Notes under the pieces: generated by a model
Databases searched by the model: none
Told to the model about the DNA's origin: nothing
What the model saw: the letters and a program-made list of their open reading frames with translations, nothing else
DNA from: Sterolibacteriaceae bacterium
GTDB taxonomy: Bacteria; Pseudomonadota; Gammaproteobacteria; Burkholderiales; Rhodocyclaceae
Reading direction: 5' to 3'
Length of the DNA stretch: 57,635 bases
Assembly (NCBI GenBank): GCA_025360425.1
Contig: JANYCD010000085.1
Span: 1 to 57,635, forward strand
Program-made: the position numbers and the translations under genes
Shown here: piece after piece, positions 30,278 to 37,611 of the stretch
How positions within the stretch are numbered: position 1 is the first letter of the stretch
Layout: every line of letters starts with the position of its first letter

Positions 30278-30523
30278 GGGGCGGCCATCAAAACACACGC
30301 AGTTGGATTAATCAACCGGCAACATTCAAAAAAACATTACCGATTCGAAGCGCGTGATCAGCAGGATGGCCAACATTTCCTTGCGATATCCTGACCATCC
30401 TGTGCATTCGCCAATGAGGAGAGGGAAATCCAATGAACGGATTGAATCGAGGGCGAATAAACCCATCGCCTGTGCGATATTCACCTGATTGTTGAATGTT
30501 TCAGGCTGATGCACGTTGCGCAA

Positions 30524-31711
30524 TCAATCAACCTGCACCAGCAAACCCTTCAGGTACTCACCTTCGGGAAACTCCAGCGCGACAGGATGATCAGCCGCCC
30601 CTTGCAGGCGTTTGACGATGCGCGTACTGCGGCCTGCATCCAGTGCCGCACCGGCAACGATCTTCTGGAAATAATCAATCCCGATGCCACCGGAGCAGGA
30701 GTACGTCATCAGCATCCCCCCCGGCGCGAGCAACTTGAAGCCGTGCAGATTAATGTCTTTGTAGGCACGTGCGGCCTGCTCGGCATGTTTGGCTGACGGC
30801 GCGAATTTTGGCGGATCAAGCACGATGATGTCGAAGCGCTCGCCCAACTCGCGCAAACGACGCAGTTCATCGAACACACTGGCATTGCACCATTCAGCAC
30901 GTGTCGCATCGAGTTGCGGATTGAGCGCAAGGTTGTCGCGCGCCATGACCAACGCCGGTTCCGAGCTGTCGATCGATATCACCTGCGTTGCTCCGCCGGT
31001 CAGTGCCTGTAAGGAAAAGCCGCCGGTATAACAAAAACAGTTAAGCACTCGCTTGCCCAACGCGAGTGTGCCTAATAACAAGCGGTTGTCACGCTGGTCA
31101 AGATAGAAACCGGTCTTGTGGCCGCCGGCGATATCGATGCCCAGCTTCACGCCGTTTTCGTGGATGGTCACGATGGCCGAACCATCACCCAGCAGCCAAC
31201 CGCTGCGTGGTTCCAATCCTTCGAGCCGGCGCACATCGGAATCGGAGCGTTCATAGATACGCGCACAACCGGTCGCCTTGCTTAGCGCGCCGACGATGGC
31301 ATTGCGCCACTTCTCCGCGCCGGCGCTGGTGAGGGCCAACACCACCGTATCACCATAGCAGTCGGCGATCACGCCGGGCAGGCCGTCGGACTCGGCGTGG
31401 ATCAGGCGCAACCCTTGTTGTCCATGCAGTTCCGGCAACGCTACACGCCGCGCCACGGCGGCCGCCACGCACCGTTTGAAAAAAGCGTCATCGATGATCT
31501 CGTCGGCATCAAAGCTCCATACCCGGGCGCGAATCTGCGATTCAGGGCTCCACGCCGCCTTGGCCAGCAGCTTGCCCCGACTCGACACCACCTCCACCGT
31601 GTCGCCGGCACGGGCGCGCCCGGACAGCCGCGCAACAGCACCGGAAAATATCCACGGATGATGACGAACGACGGAGTGGTCCTTATCGGATTCGAGTATC
31701 AGTTGCGGCAT
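30524..31711 (-). CDS. rlmI: 23S rRNA m5C1962 methyltransferase RlmI
   Basis: RlmI methylates C1962 of 23S rRNA using SAM. The 395 residues match E. coli (396). The N-terminal PUA domain (about 1-75: HPWIFSGAVARL, SRGKLLAKAAWSPES) is followed by a RlmI-type linker and the methyltransferase domain with GFYLDQRDNR, LNCFCYTGGFSL, the catalytic DPPKFAPS, and TYSCSGG. ATG 31711 is preferred; the upstream 38 codons are not family-like. It is divergent from the GST gene (162-nt spacer, nothing firm seen there). Confidence 0.93.
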   Translation of the reverse strand: MPQLILESDKDHSVVRHHPWIFSGAVARLSGRARAGDTVEVVSSRGKLLAKAAWSPESQIRARVWSFDADEIIDDAFFKRCVAAAVARRVALPELHGQQGLRLIHAESDGLPGVIADCYGDTVVLALTSAGAEKWRNAIVGALSKATGCARIYERSDSDVRRLEGLEPRSGWLLGDGSAIVTIHENGVKLGIDIAGGHKTGFYLDQRDNRLLLGTLALGKRVLNCFCYTGGFSLQALTGGATQVISIDSSEPALVMARDNLALNPQLDATRAEWCNASVFDELRRLRELGERFDIIVLDPPKFAPSAKHAEQAARAYKDINLHGFKLLAPGGMLMTYSCSGGIGIDYFQKIVAGAALDAGRSTRIVKRLQGAADHPVALEFPEGEYLKGLLVQVD

Positions 31712-31873
31712 GGCGGGTGGTGTTTGGTATTTCTTGAAGATGCGCATGATGGCTGCTGTTGCCGCGCATGGCAAGGAGATGGCTCCAAAACGTGACGATG
31801 CGCTATAGTCTTTGCGGCAAAGCATGACGCTACGCTCACCTCAATCACCCCGACTGGAGGCACCGCAAGAATC

Positions 31874-32500
31874 ATGATCACTATCTATCATCTATCGAAC
31901 TCGCGATCCGAACGCATCATCTGGCTGATGGAAGAACTCGGTCTGCCGTATCGGGTGGAAAAATTCCATCGCGATGCCAACATGCTGGCGCCGGCGGAAA
32001 TGCGCGCAATTCACCCGCTGGGAAAGTCGCCGATGATCCGCGATGGTGACATCGTTCTGATTGAATCCGGCGCCATCGTCGAATACATCATCAACCGCCA
32101 TGGCGGCGGAAAACTGGTCCCTGCAGTCAGTGCCGCGGATTACCCGCGCTACCTGCAATGGCTGCATTTCGCCGAAGGATCGGCGCTGGCGTATCTGGTC
32201 GGAAGGATGTTCCTGGGCGACGGATCGGGAATGCTGGGGCAGGTTTCGTCGAAAGATTTTCTTGATGAAAATTGCGAGCGCTACATCGATTACATCGAGT
32301 CAACGTTGGGCGAGCAGCCCTATTTTGCCGGAGCCAACTTTACCGCGGCCGATATCATGATGATCTACGTGATTGACTTTCTGAAACGCTTCGAGCAACG
32401 GGATCTGACACCCTATCCGAACATGGTGCGCTATCTCGCACGCATCGGTGAGCGTCCCGCCTTTCAAAAGGCTATGGCCTTCGCCAACCCGTCCCCCTGA
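31874..32500 (+). CDS. Glutathione S-transferase family protein
   Basis: The 208-residue cytoplasmic protein has a thioredoxin-like N-domain (ITIYHLSNSRSERIIWLMEELGL, with Ser/Arg where glutathione is activated; HPLGKSPMI with cis-Pro; LIESGAIVEYI with the ESxAI glutathione-gamma-Glu motif). An all-helical C-domain follows, with the N-cap FTAADIMM. Substrate unknown. The stop overlaps the next gene start by 1 nt (TGATG). Confidence 0.9.
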   Translation: MITIYHLSNSRSERIIWLMEELGLPYRVEKFHRDANMLAPAEMRAIHPLGKSPMIRDGDIVLIESGAIVEYIINRHGGGKLVPAVSAADYPRYLQWLHFAEGSALAYLVGRMFLGDGSGMLGQVSSKDFLDENCERYIDYIESTLGEQPYFAGANFTAADIMMIYVIDFLKRFEQRDLTPYPNMVRYLARIGERPAFQKAMAFANPSP

Positions 32501-32706
32501 TGCCCAGCGGCGCAGATTTATTCGGATCACTGCTGTTCGGCATCGTCGGTTTTGCTGCGTTTAGGTATGGAAAAAAGACGGCGCGCTGGCAGCCCATGAC
32601 CATCGGTGTTGCACTAATGGTCTATCCGTACTTTGTCACCGAAACCTGGCTGATGTACGCAATTGGCGCCATATTGTGCGCCAATCTGTTTCTTTTCCGC
32701 GAATAG
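32500..32706 (+). CDS. Small two-helix membrane protein
   Basis: The 68-residue product has a hydrophobic segment at about 7-24 and another at about 35-66, joined by a basic loop (RYGKKTARWQP), so it is probably a small inner-membrane hairpin protein. It resembles short conserved proteobacterial membrane proteins of unknown role. Its ATG overlaps the GST stop by 1 nt, indicating co-transcription; the methyltransferase gene begins 15 nt later. Confidence 0.7.
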   Translation: MPSGADLFGSLLFGIVGFAAFRYGKKTARWQPMTIGVALMVYPYFVTETWLMYAIGAILCANLFLFRE

Positions 32707-32721
32707 CAGAACACAGGCGCG

Positions 32722-33342
32722 ATGATGCCGAAGGAAACCGAACCGACCACTCAACCAACGCTGGACCACTACAACCAGCGTGCGGAAGAGTTCTGGGAGG
32801 GCACGCGCGATCACGATGTCAGCCAGAACATCGCGGCGTTGCTACAGCACATCGAAGGCAAGCCACCATTTCGTATTCTTGATTTTGGCTGCGGTCCGGG
32901 ACGTGACCTCAAGACATTTTCGTCACTCGGTCATCAGGCAACTGGCCTGGACGGCGCAGCCCGCTTCGTCGCAATGGCACGTGCCCATAGCGGCTGTGAA
33001 GTGTGGCTGCAGGATTTTCTCAAACTCGACCTGCCCAGCAATCATTTCGATGGCATATTCGCCAACGCTGTGCTGTTTCACGTGCCGAGTAAAGAACTGC
33101 CGCGCGTTTTGCTGGCGCTGCGTGCAACGCTGAAGCCGGGTGGCGTGCTGTTCAGTTCCAATCCGCACGGCCAGAACGAAGAGGGCTGGAACCGGGGCCG
33201 CTATGGCGTCTATCACGGCATCGACACTTGGCGGCGCTATGTAACGAAAGCCGGCTTCATCGAACTCGCGCACTACTATCGTCCCGAGGGACAGCCAAGA
33301 GAAAGTCAGCCCTGGCTGGCGACGCTCTGGCGTGCGCCCTGA
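32722..33342 (+). CDS. Class I SAM-dependent methyltransferase
   Basis: The 206-residue protein has motif I ILDFGCGPGRDL (52-63), TGLDGAARFVAMAR (motif II) and LPSNHFDGIFANAVLFHVP (motifs III/IV), the Methyltransf_11-type pattern. Substrate unknown; small molecule or quinone-type targets are possible. It is the last gene of the GST-small protein-methyltransferase string. A second ATG (32725) one codon later is an equally plausible start. Confidence 0.88.
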   Translation: MMPKETEPTTQPTLDHYNQRAEEFWEGTRDHDVSQNIAALLQHIEGKPPFRILDFGCGPGRDLKTFSSLGHQATGLDGAARFVAMARAHSGCEVWLQDFLKLDLPSNHFDGIFANAVLFHVPSKELPRVLLALRATLKPGGVLFSSNPHGQNEEGWNRGRYGVYHGIDTWRRYVTKAGFIELAHYYRPEGQPRESQPWLATLWRAP

Positions 33343-33465
33343 ACGTCTCACCGCCTATCAGTTACACGCTGCCCGTATAATGGCGCAACGAGCATGGGTC
33401 CATCTGAGACGGTTTTTCCCACGGGATGGCGTTTAATCACTAAGCAGCTGCACAAAGGATAAAAA

Positions 33466-33636
33466 TTGGCCAAACCAAACTATCAGTACGAAAAGCGTCA
33501 GAAGGATCTGGCCAAGAAAAAGAAGAAAGAGGAAAAGCTGGCTCGCAAGACGCAAAAGACCGATGTGCCGGGCGCTGAAGCCGCGGACCCGCAGGCAGGC
33601 GAAACTGGCCCCGCGCCGACGCAACAGGATAGCTAG
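33466..33636 (+). CDS. Small basic protein conserved in proteobacteria (unknown function)
   Basis: The 56-residue product starts from TTG with AAAGGA 8 nt upstream: LAKPNYQYEKRQKDLAKKKK begins a family whose members elsewhere start MAKPNY.FEKRQ.ELAKK. The N-terminal half is a highly charged Lys/Glu helix; the C-terminal half is Pro/Ala/Gly/Thr-rich and probably disordered. Function is not known. A strong hairpin terminator follows. Confidence 0.75.
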   Translation: MAKPNYQYEKRQKDLAKKKKKEEKLARKTQKTDVPGAEAADPQAGETGPAPTQQDS

Positions 33637-33691
33637 CACTACAACTCAAAGCCGGCACAGCACCATAAGACAACTGCTGGCACCACAAACA

Positions 33692-33719
33692 AAAAAGCCC
33701 GGCATGCCGGGCTTTTTTG
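33692..33719. terminator. Bidirectional rho-independent terminator
   Basis: The 28-nt stretch is a perfect palindrome: six A, GCCCGGCATGCCGGGC, six T. As a hairpin with a CATG loop it gives a T-tract on either strand, so it can end both the small basic-protein gene (plus) and cspA (minus). Confidence 0.9.
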
Positions 33720-33740
33720 TTGAAGCAGGGCTTGCGACCC

Positions 33741-33947
33741 TTATTCGACCGGGCGAATATTCGCCGCTTGCTTGCCCTTCGGGCCAGTCGTTACATCGAA
33801 CGAAACCTTTTGGTTTTCGGCCAGGGTCTTGAAGCCTTGGCTCTGAATTGCTGAGAAGTGCGCGAACAGATCTTCGCCACCGCCATCGGGGGTGATGAAG
33901 CCGAAGCCCTTCGAGTCATTGAACCACTTTACGGTACCAGTTGCCAT
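33741..33947 (-). CDS. cspA: Cold-shock protein (CspA family)
   Basis: The 68-residue single cold-shock domain binds single-stranded nucleic acid. RNP1 KGFGFI is at 13-18 and RNP2 LFAHF at 27-31; the [20 protein letters not shown] start is typical. ATG 33947 is chosen over an upstream frame extension, which is leader. A promoter at 34091-34119 gives a ~137-nt leader, as in regulated csp genes. A bidirectional terminator follows at 33692-33719. Confidence 0.96.
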   Translation of the reverse strand: MATGTVKWFNDSKGFGFITPDGGGEDLFAHFSAIQSQGFKTLAENQKVSFDVTTGPKGKQAANIRPVE

Positions 33948-34090
33948 GTCTATGCGTCCTAAAAAATTAAAGAATTCGGGCGTATGCCCGTTTGCACGAG
34001 AATCAAGACAGAGGGACTGACGAACTGAATTACCGATGAAAGGATGACATCCAGACGAGCAATGCACTACTTGAAAATCCTGCGGCTCGC

Positions 34091-34119
34091 ACTATAGGCT
34101 GCAGGATTAATAGGTGCAA
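34091..34119 (-). promoter_or_regulatory. Promoter and long leader of cspA
   Basis: On the minus strand, -35 TTGCAC (34119-34114) and -10 TATAGT (34096-34091) are 17 nt apart. The start would be near 34084, leaving about 137 nt untranslated before the cspA ATG, the long leader expected for cold-shock mRNA control. Confidence 0.7.
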
Positions 34120-34148
34120 GCTTTATTTTGCCGCTAGGAACAGCAGGC

Positions 34149-34178
34149 TTGACTATGTGAATGCGAATTATTATCATT
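34149..34178 (+). promoter_or_regulatory. Promoter with overlapping Fur-box-like operator
   Basis: -35 TTGACT (34149-34154), 17-nt spacer, -10 TATCAT (34172-34177). The 19-mer AATGCGAATTATTATCATT at 34160-34178 differs from a perfect palindromic Fur-type box (AATGATAATTATTATCATT) at two positions and covers spacer and -10. Binding of Fe-Fur here would block transcription of the downstream operon. Transcription would begin near 34184, so the first in-frame ATG (34161) cannot be the translation start. Confidence 0.7.
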
Positions 34179-34223
34179 AACGTACTTCTGTCGGGCTCAC
34201 TTTCAAGCGCGCTAAAACTTAAC

Positions 34224-34739
34224 GTGAAACACAATCAGTGGATCTGGTTTCCTGTCGCTGCCATCTCAACCTCGATCTATGCGACGACCTATTTCAATGT
34301 CGAGCAGGCGCAGCAGGCGATCTTTCCCGGAGGAAAACTCACACCGGCAGCGGCAACGCTAACCGACGAGCAGATTGAACGAATCGAGAAACAGAGCGGT
34401 GTCAATGTCCGCCATAAGGACATTCAGGCCTGGAAAGTAGCGGCGGGTGGCTGGTTCATCCTCGACGAAGTGGTGGGCAAGCACGAGTTCATCACCTATG
34501 CCATCGGCCTTAATGCGGACGGCAGCGTCAAGCAGGTTGAAATCATGGATTACCGCGAATCCTATGGTTACCAGGTGCGCGATGCGGAATGGCGCCAGCA
34601 GTTTGTTGGCAAGACAGTTGCCGATCCACTGAAGCTCAATCAGGATATCCGCAATATCAGCGGCGCAACGTTGTCAAGCAAACACATTGCCGACGGCGTG
34701 AAACGCGTGCTAGCCACCTATGCCATCGCTCTCAAATAA
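34224..34739 (+). CDS. Exported FMN-binding (flavinylated) protein
   Basis: The 171-residue product has an N-terminal hydrophobic segment (about 5-24: WIWFPVAAISTSIYATTYF), probably an uncleaved signal anchor or export signal. An FMN-binding domain follows, with DYRESYGYQVRDAEW and DIRNISGATLSS, the site where ApbE links FMN to Thr149. Start GTG 34224 is preferred: ATG 34161 lies within the promoter and Fur-like site; no good ribosome site is seen. The next gene encodes ApbE and overlaps by 20 nt. Together they suggest electron transfer outside the cytoplasm; the electron partner is unknown. Confidence 0.82.
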   Translation: MKHNQWIWFPVAAISTSIYATTYFNVEQAQQAIFPGGKLTPAAATLTDEQIERIEKQSGVNVRHKDIQAWKVAAGGWFILDEVVGKHEFITYAIGLNADGSVKQVEIMDYRESYGYQVRDAEWRQQFVGKTVADPLKLNQDIRNISGATLSSKHIADGVKRVLATYAIALK

Positions 34740-35616
34740 ACGGCGCCAGGCGCGGCCGCTGCTCGGCACCATTGTGGAAATCACCGTGATGGGGACAGAC
34801 GTCGACTCAGCCAAAGCGATCCAGGCCGCATTTGGAGCGGTCGAATGCGTTCAGCAACTGATGAGCTTTCATGATCCTGAGAGCGACATCTCCCGCATCA
34901 ATGCGGCGGCCGCACATGACGAAATCACCATTGATGTCCAGACCTATCGGGTATTGGAATTCGCACGTGAATTGGGGAATTTGTCCAATGGGTTTTTTGA
35001 CATCGCCACGGCCGACGTTCTGGTTCGTCACGGGTTTCTGCCATCGCATCAACACACCGTGAAGATCAATGCCAATGCAACCTATCAAGACCTGGAACTG
35101 CTCGGTGATCAACGCGTGCGCTGGCGGCGCAAAGGCTGTATCGATCTCGGCGGGATTGCCAAGGGTTATGCCGTCGATCGCGCAATAGCCTTACTGCGAT
35201 CCAGCGGTGTCCATAGCGGGGTGGTCAATGCCGGCGGGGATTTGCGCTGTTTTGGTGACGCCCAGCCGATCAGCGTACGCCACCCTACCGACTCCGCATC
35301 GCTGATGGCGTTGGGATGGCTTTCGAATGCGGCGATCGCCACCTCCAGCGGATATTTCTCGGCCGGATCGGGCAATGATGACGCAATCAACCCGTTGGTC
35401 GATCCACGACGGCGTGTCTGCACGACATGGAATGAAAGTGTCAGCGTGCTGGCGCAAGCGTGCATGACGGCTGATGCGCTGACCAAGATTGTCCGTCTGG
35501 CGCCCGAGGCAGCGCCTGATCTGCTCGCCCGCTTTGAAGCCCAGGCCGTGGTTATTGATGGTCAGGGAATGCGCAGCTGCGGCGTATCGCTGCTACAGCA
35601 GGAGGCCATGGCGTGA
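34720..35616 (+). CDS. apbE: FAD:protein FMN transferase
   Basis: ApbE takes FMN from FAD and joins it to Thr of partner proteins; the partner here is almost certainly the adjacent FMN-binding protein. The 298 residues show MSFHDPESDISRINAAA near the N-terminus, IDLGGIAKGYAVDRA and VVNAGGDLRCFG near the centre, and the Mg-binding TADALTKI near 250. Oddly, no signal peptide or lipobox precedes the RPLLGT block; ApbE is usually exported. Either a short form acts in the cytoplasm or the true start is hidden inside the preceding gene. Confidence 0.9.
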   Translation: MPSLSNKRRQARPLLGTIVEITVMGTDVDSAKAIQAAFGAVECVQQLMSFHDPESDISRINAAAAHDEITIDVQTYRVLEFARELGNLSNGFFDIATADVLVRHGFLPSHQHTVKINANATYQDLELLGDQRVRWRRKGCIDLGGIAKGYAVDRAIALLRSSGVHSGVVNAGGDLRCFGDAQPISVRHPTDSASLMALGWLSNAAIATSSGYFSAGSGNDDAINPLVDPRRRVCTTWNESVSVLAQACMTADALTKIVRLAPEAAPDLLARFEAQAVVIDGQGMRSCGVSLLQQEAMA

Positions 35617-36158
35617 GATCACATGCAAGACTGTCGATGCGCTTGAGCCAACGACACGAGCGCTGGATATATTTGACCGCCGCGATACTTTTTCTTTCCG
35701 GTCTCGGTTGGTTGATCGCTCACTATTTCCTCGCCGGCCCGGCGGAATTCGGCGAACGTCACCAGGTGTCGGAACCCTGGTGGATGCGCGTTCATGGCGC
35801 GGCAGTCATGGCTTTCCTGATGGCGCTTGGATCACTCTTTCCGGGCCACATTGTGCGTGCCTGGAAAGCAAAAAAGAACCGTCGCACAGGGTTGCTCCTG
35901 CTCACCCTTCTGGCGCTGCTAATCATCACCGGATACGGGTTGTATTACGTCGCTGACGAAGACCTGCGTCCCTGGCTCAGCCTGACCCATTGGGGCGGCG
36001 GGCTCGTCGTGGTAGCGGGACTGTTGCTGCATGTAGTGCAAGGCCGAAAAACCCGCGCCAAGCCACGCGTCACTGCAACGCATCCAGCCCAATCAGAGGG
36101 TTCCGATTCCGTGATTGCCTTCCCCAAACCTCAACGCGGACCTCGACGTCGCGGTTGA
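35613..36158 (+). CDS. Four-helix His-rich membrane protein (DUF4405/b561-like)
   Basis: The 181-residue protein has four hydrophobic helices (about 20-41, 60-80, 92-111, 125-145). Histidines sit in or next to them (IAHYF, MRVHGAA, PGHIV, LTHWGGG, LLHVVQG), compatible with b-type haem ligation as in cytochrome b561-like proteins. The C-terminus is basic and Pro-rich. GTG 35613 overlaps the apbE stop by 4 nt; ATG 35637 would be an alternative. Its place after the flavoprotein and ApbE suggests a membrane electron donor to the flavin. Haem binding is an inference. Confidence 0.7.
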   Translation: MRSHARLSMRLSQRHERWIYLTAAILFLSGLGWLIAHYFLAGPAEFGERHQVSEPWWMRVHGAAVMAFLMALGSLFPGHIVRAWKAKKNRRTGLLLLTLLALLIITGYGLYYVADEDLRPWLSLTHWGGGLVVVAGLLLHVVQGRKTRAKPRVTATHPAQSEGSDSVIAFPKPQRGPRRRG

Positions 36159-36199
36159 GTTTTTGCCATTCAATTATCTATATCTCCTGGAATTGAGCC

Positions 36200-37522
36200 A
36201 TGAAAAAAACGACTCTCGCACTCATGATCGCCTGCGCACTATCGAGCCCGGCCTTCGCCGACGAAGCTGAACTCAAAAAAGAAATTGATTCACTCAAAAA
36301 ACTACTTGAAGCACAGTCGGCACAATTGCAGAAACTGCAAACTCAGGCCAATGCGCTCGCCGATCAGCAGGCAAAGATTGCTGCTGCTCCGGCGCCCACG
36401 CCTGCACCCGCAGCGGTCACCAATACTGCCAGCGCGTTGCTCGCCGACACAACCATTGGCGGCTATGGCGAGATCACCTACAACAATTACCGCAATGACC
36501 GCAGCCGCAATCAGGCAGACCTTAAGCGCTTCGTCCTGTTCTTCGGGCATCGCTTCAACGACCAACTGAGTTTTAACAGCGAAGTGGAATGGGAACATGC
36601 CGTCACCAGCGCGACCGACAAGGGTGAGACCGCACTTGAGCAGGCATATCTGAATTACCAGTTTGCCAGCGGAGTCAATGTCAAGGCCGGATTGTTCCTG
36701 ATGCCGTTTGGGTTCCTTAATCAATCTCACGAACCGCCAGTCTTTTATGGTGTCGAGCGTAACGAGGTCGAGACCCGCATCATTCCGTCGACCTGGCGCG
36801 AAGGCGGCGTTGGCGTCTATGGTTCAACCGATTCGGGACTCGCCTGGGATGTCGGCGTTGTTACCGGCTTTAATGGCGCCAAGTTTGACGATCCGGGCCA
36901 GCCGCTCAGAAGCGTTCATCAGGAATTGCAATTGGCCAAAGCCCATGACCTCAGTTATTACGGCGCGCTTAATTACCATGGCGTACCCGGCCTAACCGTT
37001 GGCGGCGCAGTGTTTTCCGGCAACTCATTTCAGGGTAACGCCGATTTCATTGCCGACAACACCAAGCCGAATTTCTCGGGAATCAATGGTCGCGTTACCT
37101 TGTGGGACGTGCATACGCGCTGGCAGGACCACGGCTGGGACCTGCAAGCGCTTTATTCCAAAGGCAGGATCGGCGATGCTGATCGAATCGATTCGGTGCT
37201 GCTGGCATACAACATTGCCAACCCCACCGCAAACCTTCCTTACGTATCCAGCGAGTTCTATGGCTGGCTGACACAGGCCGCTTACACGGTATGGGAAAGC
37301 GGTGACATGAGCCTGACCCCGTTTGTGCGCTACGAGAAATTCAATACGCAGTCGAAAATGCCGGACGGTTTCGCCATTGACCCTGCCAACGCCGATCGCG
37401 TCACCACCGTGGGTCTCTCTTTCAAGCCGCACCCGCAAGTGGTGTTCAAGGCGGACTATCAGAAGTTCAAGGACAACTCGATCAATGACCGCTTCAACCT
37501 CGGCATGGGGTACATGTTCTAG
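36200..37522 (+). CDS. Porin with N-terminal coiled coil
   Basis: The 440-residue precursor has a signal peptide (1-20, ending SPAFA), a coiled coil (about 22-62) and an Ala/Pro linker. A beta-barrel follows, starting GGYGEITYNNY and ending in the C-terminal Phe of GMGYMF. The layout is like OprP/phosphate-selective-type (Porin_O_P) channels. It is the fourth gene after the Fur-like site, 41 nt after the membrane protein gene, so it may be part of the iron-regulated operon. Substrate unknown; no TonB plug is present. Confidence 0.85.
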   Translation: MKKTTLALMIACALSSPAFADEAELKKEIDSLKKLLEAQSAQLQKLQTQANALADQQAKIAAAPAPTPAPAAVTNTASALLADTTIGGYGEITYNNYRNDRSRNQADLKRFVLFFGHRFNDQLSFNSEVEWEHAVTSATDKGETALEQAYLNYQFASGVNVKAGLFLMPFGFLNQSHEPPVFYGVERNEVETRIIPSTWREGGVGVYGSTDSGLAWDVGVVTGFNGAKFDDPGQPLRSVHQELQLAKAHDLSYYGALNYHGVPGLTVGGAVFSGNSFQGNADFIADNTKPNFSGINGRVTLWDVHTRWQDHGWDLQALYSKGRIGDADRIDSVLLAYNIANPTANLPYVSSEFYGWLTQAAYTVWESGDMSLTPFVRYEKFNTQSKMPDGFAIDPANADRVTTVGLSFKPHPQVVFKADYQKFKDNSINDRFNLGMGYMF

Positions 37523-37611
37523 GGTTGTTCCCGTTCAGGCGACGCTACGCTAGCCACGCAGTGTCGCCATTGCCCGCGATTAATACCAAAGCGGGTTGAA
37601 AAACTGACAGG

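Noticed and set aside
30278-30340. AT-rich part upstream of the metal locus considered as a Zur operator
   Set aside because: No dyad close to the known Zur consensus could be made; only GATTAATC is symmetric.
30326-30523. 65-codon frame between rlmI and the DUF2946-like gene
   Set aside because: No ribosome site, no hydrophobic or family pattern; probably non-coding.
33343-33440. Inverted GTCTCA/TGAGAC with a T-run before the small basic-protein gene
   Set aside because: The arms are about 50 nt apart and enclose a TATAAT; more likely chance or a promoter than a terminator. No -35 at proper distance, so no promoter was called.
37523-37611. GGCGAC...GTCGCC hairpin after the porin gene
   Set aside because: Stem is short and there is no T-run, so terminator function is not supported.
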